DNA of 64,000 nucleotides from Ruicaihuangia caeni (GCF_029952955.1 NZ_JASATX010000005.1:1-64000), one strand, 5' to 3'; positions 36,742-46,694 are shown, counted from the first letter of the stretch. A program made the numbers and translations. The notes: generated from the sequence alone by a model not told the origin.

Positions 36742-39700
36742 GACACCTCTTCCTTCTTCTCGGCATCCGCCCGCTCAACCGGGAAGATCGCCTCGAGCAG
36801 ACTCGCGGTCCACTCGACCAGGGCACCGTCGGCGAGCACCGCGCCGCCGGCCTTCGGCAGCGGGATGCTGATGGCCCTCGCCTGGGCGAAGTGCTTCGCG
36901 CCGGGATACATGCGCTGCAGCCGCACCTGCAGGGAGTCTGGCAGGTCGGCCGGCGCGATGCGGAGGTTCTGGCCCATGACGACGACCTCGCCGAGACCGG
37001 CCTGCTGCGCGTGCCTGCGCAGACGGGAGAGCGAGATGAGCCGCTGCACGGGTTCGGGGAGAGCGCCATAGCGATCGTCGAGCTCTTCGATGACTCGGTC
37101 GATGGCATCGGGAGCGGATGCCGGCGCAGCCGCCGTTGCGAGCTTCTGATACGCCTCGAGACGCAGCCGCTCGCTCTCGATGTACTCCTCGGGGATGTGC
37201 GCCTCGACGGGCAGCTCGAGCCGCAGCTCGGTCTGACCTTCGGCGACATCACCGCGGAAGGTGCTCACGGCCTCGCCGATCATGCGCAGGTAGAGGTCGA
37301 AGCCGACGCCCGCGATGTGCCCCGACTGCTCGCCGCCGAGCAGGTTGCCCGCGCCGCGGATCTCGAGGTCCTTCATCGCGATCTGCATGCCCGCGCCGAG
37401 CTCGTTGTTCGACGCGATGGTCGAGAGCCGCTCGTGCGCCGTCTCGCTGAGCGGCTTGTCGGCGTCGTAGAGGAAGTAGGCGTAGGCGCGCTCGCGTCCG
37501 CGGCCCACGCGTCCGCGGAGCTGGTGCAGCTGACTCAGGCCGTACTTGTCGGCGCGGTCGATGATCAGCGTGTTCGCGTTCGCGATATCGAGACCCGTCT
37601 CGACGATCGTGGTCGTGACGAGCACATCGAAGCGGCGTTCCCAGAAGTCGTCGATCACTCGCTCGAGCTGGGACTCGCTGAGCTTGCCGTGCGCGACTGC
37701 GATGCGCGCCTCCGGCACGAGCTCCGCGATCTCGGCCGCGACCCGGTTGATGCTCGACACCCGGTTGTGCACGAAGAAGATCTGACCCTCGCGCAGCAGC
37801 TCGCGCCGGATGGCGGCGGCGATCTGCTTGTCGGAGCGCGGACCGACGAAGGTGAGGATCGGATGCCGGTCTTCCGGCGGTGTGGCGAGCGTCGACATCT
37901 CGCGGATGCCGGTGACCGCCATCTCGAGCGTGCGCGGAATCGGCGTCGCACTCATCGCGAGCACGTCGACATTGGTCTTGAGCTTCTTGAGCGCGTCTTT
38001 GTGCTCGACGCCGAAGCGCTGCTCCTCATCGATGATGACGAGCCCGATGTCCTTGAACCGCACCCCCTCGCTGATGACGCGATGCGTGCCGATGACCATG
38101 TCGACCGAGCCGTCGGCGAGCCCCTCGATGGTCTCCTTCGCCTCCTTGTCGGTCTGGAACCGGCTGAGAGCACGCAGGTGCACCGGAAAGCCCGCGAAGC
38201 GCTCGGTGAACGTCTCGAGGTGCTGCTTCACGAGCAGTGTCGTCGGCACGACCATCGCCACCTGCTTGCCGTCCTGGATGGCTTTGAACGCGGCGCGCAC
38301 GGCGACCTCGGTCTTGCCGTAGCCGACGTCTCCAGAGAGGAGTCGGTCCATGGGCACGGAGCGCTCCATGTCGGCCTTGACCTCGTCGATGGTCTGCAAC
38401 TGGTCTGGAGTCTCGGCGAAGGGGAACGCCTCTTCCAGCTCACGCTGCCACGGGGTATCGGGCGAGAAGGCGTGGCCCTTCGACGCCATGCGAGCGGAAT
38501 AGAGCTTCACGAGCTCCACTGCGATGTCGCGCACGGCCTTGCGGGCCTTGCTCTTCGCCGCCGACCAGTCGCTGCCACCCATCTTCGACAGGCTCGGCGA
38601 CTCGCCGCCGACGTACCGGGTGAGCAGGTCAAGCTGGTCCATCGGCACGAACAGCCGGTCGCCGGCGTGGCCGCGCTTCGACGGAGCGTACTCGAGCACG
38701 AGGTACTCGCGCGTCGACTTCACCGCGTTCCGGCCGCCGCTCGAGACCTCGCGTTGCGTGAGTTCGATGAACTTTCCGATGCCGTGCGTCTGGTGCACCA
38801 CGTAGTCGCCCGCGCGCAGTTGCAGCGGATCGACGACGTTCTTCCGGCGGCTTGCGAGCTTCTTCACCTGCCGGCCCGAGTACCCGGCGGTCCTGCCGTA
38901 GAACTCGGCCTCGCTCAGTACGGCGAGTCGAGTGTCGTGCAGCTCGAAGCCCGCCTCGACCGCGGCACGAACGAGGTAGGCGACGCCAGGCTCAGGTTCG
39001 TCTGGGAACTCGTCGACGATGCGCCCGGCGAGCTCGTGCTCGGCGAGCACATCGGCCGCGCGCTCGACGAGGCCGACTCCCTCGGCGGCGACCGCGATGC
39101 TCCATCCTTCACGCAGGCGCTCGGTCACATGCGCGACCGCTCCCTCGATGTTGCCGGCGAAGCTCGGCACCGCCGTGGCCTCGACGCGCACATAGTCGCC
39201 GGCGGATTCGACCGCTTCCTCGTCGCTGAGGGCCTCCCCCGTGTCGAAGGCGCTGAAGGTCCACCACGAGCGCTTCCCTGCCTTCTCGCGCAGCTCGCGG
39301 AGCGACAGGAAGTCGCCGCTGTCGAGCCCTGACCGCAGTTCTCGTGCGAGGTCGATCGGAGCCTCTGCGCCGGCGGTCGCGGCATCCCAGGCGGCCATGA
39401 GGAACTCGCGGTTCGTCTCGGCGAGGTGCTGAGCGCGCGTGGCGACTCGCTCGGGGCTGACCACCGCGACCGCGGCGTCGCCCGGGAGGTACTCGGTGAT
39501 CGGCACGAGCTTCTCGATGAGCGCGGGCGCAAGTGACTCCATGCCTTCGACGGGGATGCCCTCGCTGATCTTCGCCAAGAGCTGGCTGATGCTGGGGAAC
39601 TCGTGCTGCATCTCGCGGGCGCGCTGCTTCACGGCATCCGTCAGCAGCAGTTCACGGCTCGGCTGCAGCTCGACTCGCTCGATCGGCTCGGCTGCGGATC

Positions 39701-40370
39701 GTTGGTCGGCGACCGAGAACTCGCGGATCTGCTCCACCTCGTCGCCGAAGAAGTCGATTCGCACCGGATGCGATGCCGTCGGGGCGAAGACGTCGAGAAT
39801 GCCGCCGCGCACCGCGAACTCGCCTCGGCGCGTCACCATGTCGACCCGGCTGTAGGCGAGGTCGACCAAGCGCTCGGCGATTGCGGTGAGATCGTGGCCG
39901 CGGCCGCCGGCGGCGAGCTCCACCGGCTCGAGCGCGGCGAGGTCGGGGGCGAGCGGCTGCAGCGCGGCGCGCACAGACGCAACGAGCACGAACGGGTGCC
40001 GGTCGCTCTCACCCGTGCCGGCGTTCACGCCTTCCCACCGCTTGAGGGCGCGCAGCGCGGCGATGCGGAGCCCGACGGTCTCGGCGCTCGGGCTCAGCCT
40101 CTCGTGGGGCAGCGTCTCCCACGCGGGGAACTCGACGACCGTCGCCGCGGGCAGGTAGGAGTTGAGCCCGCGCGCGAGCGATTCGGCCTCTCTGCTGGTC
40201 GCCGTGATGACGAGCAGCGCCTTGCCGGCGCGCCGCTGCATCAGGCCCGCGATGAGAGGCGCTCGCAGCCCGTCGACGAGCGAGAAGTCAGCATCGCGCT
40301 CAGCCCTCCCGAGGGCTGATTCGAACGTCTGGGCATACGAAAGGGCCGGAATCATCCGTTCGAGCATCAC
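36738..40370 (-). CDS. mfd: Transcription-repair coupling factor
   Basis: A 1210-aa SF2 translocase that removes stalled RNA polymerase and recruits UvrA. The N-terminal UvrB-like domains are followed by the RNAP-interacting domain with DYVVHQTHGIGKFIEL (about 520-535). The motor domain has Walker A GDVGYGKTEVAVRAAF, DEEQRFGVEHKD and SATPIPRTLEMA, and a C-terminal TRCF domain. Full length. GTG 40370 is preferred because TAGAAT is exactly six bases upstream; ATG 40367 is an alternative. It is coupled to mazG. Confidence 0.96.
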   Translation of the reverse strand: MMLERMIPALSYAQTFESALGRAERDADFSLVDGLRAPLIAGLMQRRAGKALLVITATSREAESLARGLNSYLPAATVVEFPAWETLPHERLSPSAETVGLRIAALRALKRWEGVNAGTGESDRHPFVLVASVRAALQPLAPDLAALEPVELAAGGRGHDLTAIAERLVDLAYSRVDMVTRRGEFAVRGGILDVFAPTASHPVRIDFFGDEVEQIREFSVADQRSAAEPIERVELQPSRELLLTDAVKQRAREMQHEFPSISQLLAKISEGIPVEGMESLAPALIEKLVPITEYLPGDAAVAVVSPERVATRAQHLAETNREFLMAAWDAATAGAEAPIDLARELRSGLDSGDFLSLRELREKAGKRSWWTFSAFDTGEALSDEEAVESAGDYVRVEATAVPSFAGNIEGAVAHVTERLREGWSIAVAAEGVGLVERAADVLAEHELAGRIVDEFPDEPEPGVAYLVRAAVEAGFELHDTRLAVLSEAEFYGRTAGYSGRQVKKLASRRKNVVDPLQLRAGDYVVHQTHGIGKFIELTQREVSSGGRNAVKSTREYLVLEYAPSKRGHAGDRLFVPMDQLDLLTRYVGGESPSLSKMGGSDWSAAKSKARKAVRDIAVELVKLYSARMASKGHAFSPDTPWQRELEEAFPFAETPDQLQTIDEVKADMERSVPMDRLLSGDVGYGKTEVAVRAAFKAIQDGKQVAMVVPTTLLVKQHLETFTERFAGFPVHLRALSRFQTDKEAKETIEGLADGSVDMVIGTHRVISEGVRFKDIGLVIIDEEQRFGVEHKDALKKLKTNVDVLAMSATPIPRTLEMAVTGIREMSTLATPPEDRHPILTFVGPRSDKQIAAAIRRELLREGQIFFVHNRVSSINRVAAEIAELVPEARIAVAHGKLSESQLERVIDDFWERRFDVLVTTTIVETGLDIANANTLIIDRADKYGLSQLHQLRGRVGRGRERAYAYFLYDADKPLSETAHERLSTIASNNELGAGMQIAMKDLEIRGAGNLLGGEQSGHIAGVGFDLYLRMIGEAVSTFRGDVAEGQTELRLELPVEAHIPEEYIESERLRLEAYQKLATAAAPASAPDAIDRVIEELDDRYGALPEPVQRLISLSRLRRHAQQAGLGEVVVMGQNLRIAPADLPDSLQVRLQRMYPGAKHFAQARAISIPLPKAGGAVLADGALVEWTASLLEAIFPVERADAEKKEEVS

Positions 40371-40376
40371 CGGTCG

Positions 40377-40382
40377 ATTCTA
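40377..40382 (-). promoter_or_regulatory. Leaderless -10 box of mfd-mazG
   Basis: TAGAAT on the minus strand lies six bases before GTG 40370, with no Shine-Dalgarno. Confidence 0.5.
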
Positions 40383-40450
40383 GGTCGGCCCGCTTGAACG
40401 GATGCCGGGGAGTACGGCCGCGACGACGGAGCCCGGGCGAAACCCGGCGG

Positions 40451-41047
40451 TCACTCGCGGGGCGTGTGGAACCGTTGCTGCGCGTCGAGGAGTCCGCGAG
40501 CAGTGATGTGCTCGACGGCATCCGCCGCATCTGCGATCACATTGGGAAGCGTGCGCCGTTCGACGCTCGAGAAGTCGCTCAGCACATAGTCGGCGGGCGC
40601 CTGGCGGCCGGGAGGGCGACCGATGCCCACTCGCACTCGTGTGAACTCCGGCGTTCCGACGGCGCGAATGATGTCGCGCAGGCCGTTCTGCCCGCCGTGG
40701 CCGCCGCCGTGCTTGAGGCGCACGGTGTCGAACGGCAGATCGAGGTCGTCATGGATGACGATGAGCCGCTCGGGCGCCAGCTTGAAGAAGCGCAGCAGCG
40801 AGGCGACGGGGGTTCCCGACACGTTCATGAAGGTGTTCGGGGTGGCCACGATCAGCTTCGGGCCGCCCGGAACGGCGCGCCCCTCCACCACCATCGCGTT
40901 GGCCTTGTGCGACCGGAAGGCGCCGCCGACCCGCGAGGCGAGTTCGGCGGCGACCATGTGGCCGACGTTGTGGCGATTGCCGGCGTAGCCGGGCCCGGGG
41001 TTGCCGAGCCCGGCTATCAGCCATGGCGATTCGTCAGTCATGCGCAT
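40451..41047 (-). CDS. pth: Peptidyl-tRNA hydrolase
   Basis: A 198-aa enzyme that recycles peptidyl-tRNA released from ribosomes. Conserved residues are IAGLGNPGPGYAGNRHNVGH with catalytic His (about 11-30), TPNTFMNVSG (about 69-78), and IHDDLDLPFDTVRLKHGGGHGGQNGL (about 97-122). Either ATG 41047 or ATG 41041 could be used; no strong ribosome site is visible. It follows rplY after 50 bp, a usual pair. Confidence 0.95.
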   Translation of the reverse strand: MRMTDESPWLIAGLGNPGPGYAGNRHNVGHMVAAELASRVGGAFRSHKANAMVVEGRAVPGGPKLIVATPNTFMNVSGTPVASLLRFFKLAPERLIVIHDDLDLPFDTVRLKHGGGHGGQNGLRDIIRAVGTPEFTRVRVGIGRPPGRQAPADYVLSDFSSVERRTLPNVIADAADAVEHITARGLLDAQQRFHTPRE

Positions 41048-41097
41048 GCGCTCGGAGCGCTTCGAGAGGCGCTCGGAGAGCGTTGCGAAGAGGCGGA

Positions 41098-41709
41098 TTA
41101 CTCCGAGGCCTCTGCGGCAGGAGCGGCCGCTGCCGGCGCCTCGGCCGCTTCGGCGGTCTCGTCTGCAGGCGCAGCGGGAACCATGACGTGCACGAGCAGG
41201 AGCTCCGGGTCGTCGATCAGGGTCGCACCCTGGGGCAGCTCGACGTCCTTCGCGAGGAACTGAGTGCCCTCCTCCGCGCCCTGAATGTTCACCACGACGT
41301 TCTCGGGGATGTGCGTGGCCTCGGCCTCGAGGCGGATCGTGGCGACCTCGGTGACGTGGATGGTGCCGCTGAACGACTCACCCTCGATGTGCACGGGCAC
41401 CTCGACGTGAACCCGCTCACCCTTCTTCACGACGATGAGGTCGACGTGCTCGATGATCTGGCGCACCGGGTCACGCTGCACGTCCTTGACGAGCGTGAGC
41501 TGCGACTTGCCCTCGATGTCGAGCTCGAGCACGGCGTTCGCCTTGCGCACCGCGAGCATGGTCTGGTGACCGGGGAGCTCGACGTGCTGCGGCTCGGTGC
41601 CGTGGCCGTAGATGACCGCGGGGATCCGGCCGGCGGCGCGGATCTTGCGCGCCGCGCCCTTGCCGAACGAGTTGCGAACGCTCGCTGCGAGCTTGTTGTC
41701 GTCAGACAT
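41098..41709 (-). CDS. rplY: 50S ribosomal protein L25/general stress protein Ctc
   Basis: A 203-aa long (CTC-type) L25 that binds 5S rRNA. The N-terminal L25 domain has KGAARKIRAAGRIPAVIYGHG (about 17-37). The C-terminal TL5 domain includes EVPVHIEGES and NIQGAEEGT, and the tail is Ala/Glu-rich. ATG 41709 has AAGGAG upstream. The longer open frame upstream in phase is not conserved. It precedes pth. Confidence 0.94.
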   Translation of the reverse strand: MSDDNKLAASVRNSFGKGAARKIRAAGRIPAVIYGHGTEPQHVELPGHQTMLAVRKANAVLELDIEGKSQLTLVKDVQRDPVRQIIEHVDLIVVKKGERVHVEVPVHIEGESFSGTIHVTEVATIRLEAEATHIPENVVVNIQGAEEGTQFLAKDVELPQGATLIDDPELLLVHVMVPAAPADETAEAAEAPAAAAPAAEASE

Positions 41710-41913
41710 TTCTCTTTGACTCCTTGTTGGGGCGCACTGCCCTGATGATGGGCCCGACGGGGCCCGGTGCTTGTTCAACTCGAACGCAAGACAGCGTGAG
41801 GAAGACTCGTGCCCACTCACCGCGTCGATCACGGATGCCGACAGCATCCCTCGCCGAGGTCGTCCGCGAGTCTACCGGATGCCTGGAGCGCCTGCCATCG
41901 GCGTGGGCGCCGA

Positions 41914-41919
41914 TATCCT
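41914..41919 (+). promoter_or_regulatory. Leaderless -10 box of the GntR-family regulator
   Basis: TATCCT lies seven bases before ATG 41927 with no Shine-Dalgarno. It excludes the longer in-frame extension. Confidence 0.5.
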
Positions 41920-41926
41920 GGCCGCT

Positions 41927-42640
41927 ATGCCCTCGAGCCTCCACAACCGCGTAGTCGACAGCCTCGGGCGCCGCATCGCGGAGGGAGAGCTCGCCGCAGG
42001 CACGGTCATGAGGGCCGAGTCGCTCGAGCGGGAGCTCGGGGTGAGCCGTTCGGTCGTGCGCGAAGCGATCCGGGTGCTGCAGTCGATCGGGCTCGTGGAG
42101 TCGGTCAAGCGCGTGGGCGTGCGAGTGCTGCCCATGGCTGAGTGGAACGTGTTCGATCCGCAGTTGATCGGGTGGAGGCTCGCCGGCTCGGGCCAGGGCG
42201 CGCAGCTGCGGTCGCTCACCGAACTGCGCTCGGCGATAGAACCCATGGCGGCCGAGTTGGCCGCGAGCGTCGCCCCGCAGGACATCTCAGCGGAGCTCAT
42301 GGCCGTCGCCGCACGGATGCGGTCGATCGGCCGCGCGGGCGATCTCGACGCGTTCCTCGAGCTCGACATCCATTACCACCGTCTCGTGCTGCGAGCCTCG
42401 GGCAACGAGATGTTCGCGAAGCTCGACGAGGCGATCGGCGCAGTGCTGACGGGCCGCACGGAACTCGGGCTCATGCCCACGCACCCTCACGAGGACGCGC
42501 TCCAGTTGCACGTCGATGTCGCCGATGCGATTCAGGGCGGACACCCGATGCGGGCCCGCGAGGCGATGGACTTGATCATGCGCCGCACGATCGCCGAGGT
42601 CGAGTCGGTGTGGAGCGCGACGCCTCGCCTGTACTTCTAG
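41927..42640 (+). CDS. FadR/GntR-family regulator of the gluconate/idonate locus
   Basis: A 237-aa protein. The N-terminal winged HTH (about 8-70) has LERELGVSRSVVREAIRVLQSIGLVE. The C-terminal FCD domain (about 90-225) carries the metal-binding Asp/His pattern LDIHYHRLVLRASGN. It converges on the idnD-gntK operon and is its obvious regulator; the effector is probably gluconate or a phosphorylated sugar acid (inference). The likely operator is the GTCTGAT inverted repeat at 46733-46770. Confidence 0.88.
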   Translation: MPSSLHNRVVDSLGRRIAEGELAAGTVMRAESLERELGVSRSVVREAIRVLQSIGLVESVKRVGVRVLPMAEWNVFDPQLIGWRLAGSGQGAQLRSLTELRSAIEPMAAELAASVAPQDISAELMAVAARMRSIGRAGDLDAFLELDIHYHRLVLRASGNEMFAKLDEAIGAVLTGRTELGLMPTHPHEDALQLHVDVADAIQGGHPMRAREAMDLIMRRTIAEVESVWSATPRLYF

Positions 42641-42702
42641 CCGCCGCTTCCAGTCGCCGCGGCCCCAGCCGCTCCCCTGCCGGCGAGCACCGCAGGAACG
42701 GC

Positions 42703-43764
42703 TCAGAAGGCCAAGAGCACTTTCCCCGACCGCGACGCGTCACGCGCCACTTCGAACGCTTCGAGCGCGCGCTCGGCTGGGAACTCGTGCGTGACGATCG
42801 GCTCCACGTACAGCGAGCCGTCGGCGAGCGCCGTGATCACATCGTCGATCTCGTCGTTGAACCGGAACGAGCCGAGCAGCTCGAGCTCCCGCGTGATCGC
42901 GAGCGAGATGAGCGCCGGCTGCTCTCCCGAGGGCAGCAGTCCGACCATCACCACGCGCCCGCCGCGCATCGCGCCGCGGAAGGCCGAGGCGAGCCCGAAT
43001 CGGTTGCCCGACGACTCGAACACCACATCGGCCTCGACCGCGTCGATCGCCGCTTGGTCGGCGGCATCGATCGTTCGGGTGGCGCCGACCTGCTCGGCGA
43101 TGCGGCGAGGCAGCTCCTGCACATCGGTTGCCACGATCTCAGCCGCCCCCGCGCGTTTCGCCACTGCGACGATGAGTGATCCGATCGGCCCCGACCCGAT
43201 CACGAGCACTCGCTTCCCCGCCAGGTCGCCCGCTCGCGACACGGCGTGCCATGCGACCGAAGCCGGTTCGACGAGCGCCGCCGCGCGCAGCGACAGCTGC
43301 GCCGGAAGGGGACGAAGCATCCGTGCCGGCAGTGCGGCAACCTTCAGGAACGCACCCTCGGTGTGCGGGAACCGCGCCGCGGAGCCCAGGTAGGTGCAGC
43401 CCGGCGAGAGGTTGGGCCGGTCGTGCGGGTAGCGTGCGCCGTCGCCGGGGCCCGGGGTGGCCGGGTGCACTGCGACCGCGGTTCCGGATGCGGGGCCGCT
43501 GCCGTCTGCGGCGGCCCTCACGACCGTGCCCACCACCTCATGGCCGAGCACCATCGGTGCTTTGAGGATCGACTCGCCCGCGGCGCCGTGCTGCCAGTAG
43601 TGCAGATCCGACCCGCAGACCCCGCCATAGGCGATCTGGACCAGCGCCTCGTGGGCCGCGGGTTCCGCGACCGGGACGGAGTCGACACGAAGATCGCCCG
43701 CTGCGTGCGCGACGACCGCGAGCGTCTCGGCGGGGACCGATGGGGTGGTGGGGGTGGTAGTCAT
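42703..43764 (-). CDS. idnD: Zinc-dependent alcohol dehydrogenase, probable L-idonate 5-dehydrogenase
   Basis: A 353-aa medium-chain dehydrogenase. The catalytic zinc region is GGVCGSDLHYWQHGAAG (about 47-63) with GHEVVGTV (about 74-81). The Rossmann motif VLVIGSGPIGSL is at about 186-197. The usual four-Cys structural-zinc cluster is largely missing around CTYLGSAARFPHTEGAF, as in the idonate-dehydrogenase subgroup. It would oxidise L-idonate to 5-ketogluconate. It is the last gene of the gntK-gntP-idnO-idnD operon. Confidence 0.85.
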   Translation of the reverse strand: MTTTPTTPSVPAETLAVVAHAAGDLRVDSVPVAEPAAHEALVQIAYGGVCGSDLHYWQHGAAGESILKAPMVLGHEVVGTVVRAAADGSGPASGTAVAVHPATPGPGDGARYPHDRPNLSPGCTYLGSAARFPHTEGAFLKVAALPARMLRPLPAQLSLRAAALVEPASVAWHAVSRAGDLAGKRVLVIGSGPIGSLIVAVAKRAGAAEIVATDVQELPRRIAEQVGATRTIDAADQAAIDAVEADVVFESSGNRFGLASAFRGAMRGGRVVMVGLLPSGEQPALISLAITRELELLGSFRFNDEIDDVITALADGSLYVEPIVTHEFPAERALEAFEVARDASRSGKVLLAF

Positions 43765-43848
43765 GGTCGTTCCTTGGTCTCGATCGCCGAGCGCGATGGC
43801 CGCGCGTGGCCGCTTGAGCGCTCCGGTGGCCGGCTTGAGTGCTCTCCG

Positions 43849-44622
43849 TCAGACGACGACGGTCATACCGCCGTCGACGAAGACCACCTGGCCATTGACG
43901 AATCCGGCAGCGTCGCTCGCGAGCCACAGGAGCGGACCCACGATGTCTGCGGTCGTCCCCCAGCGATGCGCCGGGGTGCGGCCGAGGATCCACTCGTTGA
44001 ACTGCGGGTCATCGACCAGCTTCTGGGTCATCTCGGTGTGGATGTAGCCGGGTGCGATCGCGTTGATCTGCAGCCCGTGCTGCGCCCACTCCGCGGTCAT
44101 GGCACGAGTGAGGTTGCGGATGCCGCCCTTCGACGCGGTGTACGGGGCGATGGTCGGCCGTGCCAGGTCGGCCTGCACCGACGCGATGTTGACGATCTTG
44201 CCGCGCCCGCGGGCGATCATGTGTCGGGCCGCCTCGCGGCCGACGAGGAACGCGCTCGTGAGGTTCGTGCTCACGACGCGTTCCCAGTCGGCCTGCTCGA
44301 GCTCGAGCAGCGGCACCCTGTGCTGGATGCCGGCGTTGTTAACCAGGATGTCGAGCGGGCCCATCTCGCGCTCGACCCAATCGACAGCTTCAGCCGTGGA
44401 CGCCCCGTCGGTCACGTCGAACGCCCGCGCGTGGACCCGTTCGGCGCCGTAGCGGCCGACGAGTTCGCGGTGGGTGTCGAGGAGCCGCTGCGGGTCGAGG
44501 CCGTTGAGCACGACGACTGCTCCGGCATCCAGGAGTCCCTCGGCGATCGCACGGCCGATCCCGCGGCTGGATCCAGTGACCAGCGCCACGCGGCCGCTGA
44601 TATCGAACAGCGAAGTGCTCAT
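43849..44622 (-). CDS. idnO: SDR-family gluconate 5-dehydrogenase
   Basis: A 257-aa short-chain dehydrogenase. The cofactor loop is VTGSSRGIGRAIA (about 16-28), NNAGIQHR is near 92-99, and the catalytic Ser-Tyr-Lys are in NIASVQADLARPTIAPYTASKGG. It would reduce 5-ketogluconate to D-gluconate with NAD(P)H. The assignment rests on the IdnO-like SLFDISGRVALVTGSS start and on context between idnD and gntP. It starts 10 bp after gntP ends. Confidence 0.85.
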   Translation of the reverse strand: MSTSLFDISGRVALVTGSSRGIGRAIAEGLLDAGAVVVLNGLDPQRLLDTHRELVGRYGAERVHARAFDVTDGASTAEAVDWVEREMGPLDILVNNAGIQHRVPLLELEQADWERVVSTNLTSAFLVGREAARHMIARGRGKIVNIASVQADLARPTIAPYTASKGGIRNLTRAMTAEWAQHGLQINAIAPGYIHTEMTQKLVDDPQFNEWILGRTPAHRWGTTADIVGPLLWLASDAAGFVNGQVVFVDGGMTVVV

Positions 44623-44632
44623 GTCGCGCTCC

Positions 44633-46033
44633 TTAGAAGGTCGAGGCGATCAGGTAGATGGCGAACGACAGCACGAAGCCGATGACGCCGATCAACGCCT
44701 GGCCGACGGTCCACGTCTTCAGAGTGGTCTTGGTGTCCATCTCGAAGAAGCGGCTGACGAGCCAGAATCCCGAGTCGTTCACGTGCCCCGCGAACACCGA
44801 GCCGGCGGCGAGTGAGAGCACGATGGCGGCGAGCTCCACGGCGTTGAAGTCGGGGTTGCCCATGACCACCGGCTGCACGAGGGCTGCGGCAGTGGTCAGC
44901 GCGACGGTCGCTGACCCCTGGGCGACGCGCACCACAGCGGCGATCACGAACCCGGCGACGATGACGGGCAGACCCACGGCGTCGAGCGAGTCGGCGATCG
45001 CTCCGCCGATGCCGCTCGCCCGGAGGACGCCACCGTACATGCCACCGGCACCGGTGATGAGGATGATCGAGCACACGGGACCCAGGGCGCTGTCGACGAC
45101 CGTCTCGATGAGACGCGAGCCCTTGCGCTTCTTCCAGCCCAGCAGCCACATGCTGAAGACGACGGTGATGAGCAGCGCGACCGGGGTCTCGCCGATCAGC
45201 CGGAGCACCTGCACCCAGGTGTCTTCGAGAGAGACCACTCCCGCGGTCGCGAGCATGTTCAGTCCGGTGTTGAGGAAGATGAGCCCGAGCGGAAGGAGCA
45301 GCAGGAACACGACGGTGCCGAGTGAGGGCTTCGAGGCGAACTCGGCGAAGTCACCGTTCGAGCCGCGTAGCAGCGAGGGCACCGGAATCTGGTAGCGACG
45401 TCCGACCCAGCGGCCGAAGAGGTGACCGACGAAGTACCACGAGGGCAGCGCGACCAGGAGGCCGAGCACGAGCACCAGGCCGACATCCGCACCGAGCAGT
45501 CCGGTGGCGGCGACAGGCCCGGGGTGCGGCGGCACGAAGATGTGCATCACCGAGAAGGCGACCGCGGCGGGGAACGCATAGCCGAGGAACGATCCGCCCA
45601 AGCGGCGCGCCACCGAGAAGATGATCGGCAGCATGACGACGAGACCCGCGTCGAAGAAGATCGGGAACCCGAACATGAGCGAGGCGATCGAGAGCGCCAG
45701 GGGCGCACGCTTCTCACCGAAGCGGGCGATCAGCGCGTCGGTGAGCACTTGCGCGCCGCCGCTGGTCTCCAGCATCCGTCCGAGCATCGCGCCGAGACCG
45801 ACCAGCAGCGCCACTGAACCGAGCGTGCCGCCGAAACCGCCTGTGAGGGTCGAGACGATGCTCGTCACAGGGATGCCGGTTGCAACCGCCGTGAGCAGGC
45901 TCACGATGATCAGCGCCAGGAACGCGTGGATCTTGAACTTCATGATCACCAGCAGCAGGAGCGCTATGCCAGCTGCGGCGATCCCCAATAGCGCGGGCGC
46001 TTCGAGCACCCAGTTCATCTCCAGATCGGTCAT
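44633..46033 (-). CDS. gntP: GntP-family gluconate:H+ symporter
   Basis: A 466-aa permease with about 12-14 TM helices. GntP hallmarks include FGFPIFFDAGLVVMLPI (about 120-136), HIFVPPHPGPVAAT (about 170-183) and VAQGSATVALTTAAALVQP. It imports gluconate or idonate at the cytoplasmic membrane. It lies between gluconokinase upstream (136-bp gap) and idnO downstream (10-bp gap). Confidence 0.93.
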   Translation of the reverse strand: MTDLEMNWVLEAPALLGIAAAGIALLLLVIMKFKIHAFLALIIVSLLTAVATGIPVTSIVSTLTGGFGGTLGSVALLVGLGAMLGRMLETSGGAQVLTDALIARFGEKRAPLALSIASLMFGFPIFFDAGLVVMLPIIFSVARRLGGSFLGYAFPAAVAFSVMHIFVPPHPGPVAATGLLGADVGLVLVLGLLVALPSWYFVGHLFGRWVGRRYQIPVPSLLRGSNGDFAEFASKPSLGTVVFLLLLPLGLIFLNTGLNMLATAGVVSLEDTWVQVLRLIGETPVALLITVVFSMWLLGWKKRKGSRLIETVVDSALGPVCSIILITGAGGMYGGVLRASGIGGAIADSLDAVGLPVIVAGFVIAAVVRVAQGSATVALTTAAALVQPVVMGNPDFNAVELAAIVLSLAAGSVFAGHVNDSGFWLVSRFFEMDTKTTLKTWTVGQALIGVIGFVLSFAIYLIASTF

Positions 46034-46169
46034 CGTCGTCCTTCGTGTGCAGGTTGTTCAGGTGGTGGGTTGTCGGATGTGGTCAGTGGGCTCGGTGTCG
46101 TCCGGTGCTGCTGGTCGGCTTCTGGCGCGCGTAACGGCGCTCCCGAACGCGGTGCGAGCGGGTTCGGCG

Positions 46170-46694
46170 TCAGCGGCCGCCGAAGGATTCGGCGAGTGCG
46201 TCGACGATCTCGTCGGGGCTGCGCACCAGCGAGATGGTCGTTCCGCTCTCGTCGTCGCCGAGCGGCTCGAGCGTCTGGAACTGCGAGTCGAGCAGGGTGG
46301 GAGGCATGTACTCGTGATCGCGCTGCGTCAGGCGCTGCGCGATGAGGTGCTTATCGCCGTCGAGGTGAGCGAAGCCCAGAGAGGGCACGCGCCCGCGCAT
46401 GAGGTCGCGATAGCTGCGTTTCAGGGCCGAGCATGCGACGACGATAGGAGCGCCCGCCTCGACGGACTCGGCCATCTTGGCCGCGATCAGCTGCAGCCAC
46501 GGCCGGCGGTCGTCGTCGTCGAGGGGCGCGCCGGACGCCATCTTCGCCTTGGCAGCCGGAGTGTGCAGATCGTCTCCGTCGATGAAGGCCGCACCGAGCC
46601 GCTCCGCCAGCAGACGACCGATCGTCGACTTGCCACTACCCTGCACGCCCATGACCACGAGCGCCAGCGGCTCCGATGTGGACTGATCGACCAT
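46170..46694 (-). CDS. gntK: Gluconokinase
   Basis: A 174-aa P-loop kinase that converts gluconate to 6-phosphogluconate. Walker A is VMGVQGSGKSTIG (about 14-26). DGDDLHTPAAKAKMASGAPLDDDDRRPWL is the substrate-binding stretch (about 39-67), and ACSALKRSYRD is near 87-97. It heads the operon gntK-gntP-idnO-idnD, has CCGGAGAG as ribosome site, and feeds the divergent 6-phosphogluconate dehydrogenase. Confidence 0.94.
   Translation of the reverse strand: MVDQSTSEPLALVVMGVQGSGKSTIGRLLAERLGAAFIDGDDLHTPAAKAKMASGAPLDDDDRRPWLQLIAAKMAESVEAGAPIVVACSALKRSYRDLMRGRVPSLGFAHLDGDKHLIAQRLTQRDHEYMPPTLLDSQFQTLEPLGDDESGTTISLVRSPDEIVDALAESFGGR

Noticed and set aside
36891-39332. 813-codon open frame antisense to mfd, and similar long antisense frames over ychF, fumC, phoH, htpX/lemA and ndh
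   Set aside because: In high-GC DNA the strand opposite a gene often stays open. These frames have unnatural composition (Arg/His/Asp runs) and no recognisable domains, while the sense frames match known families.
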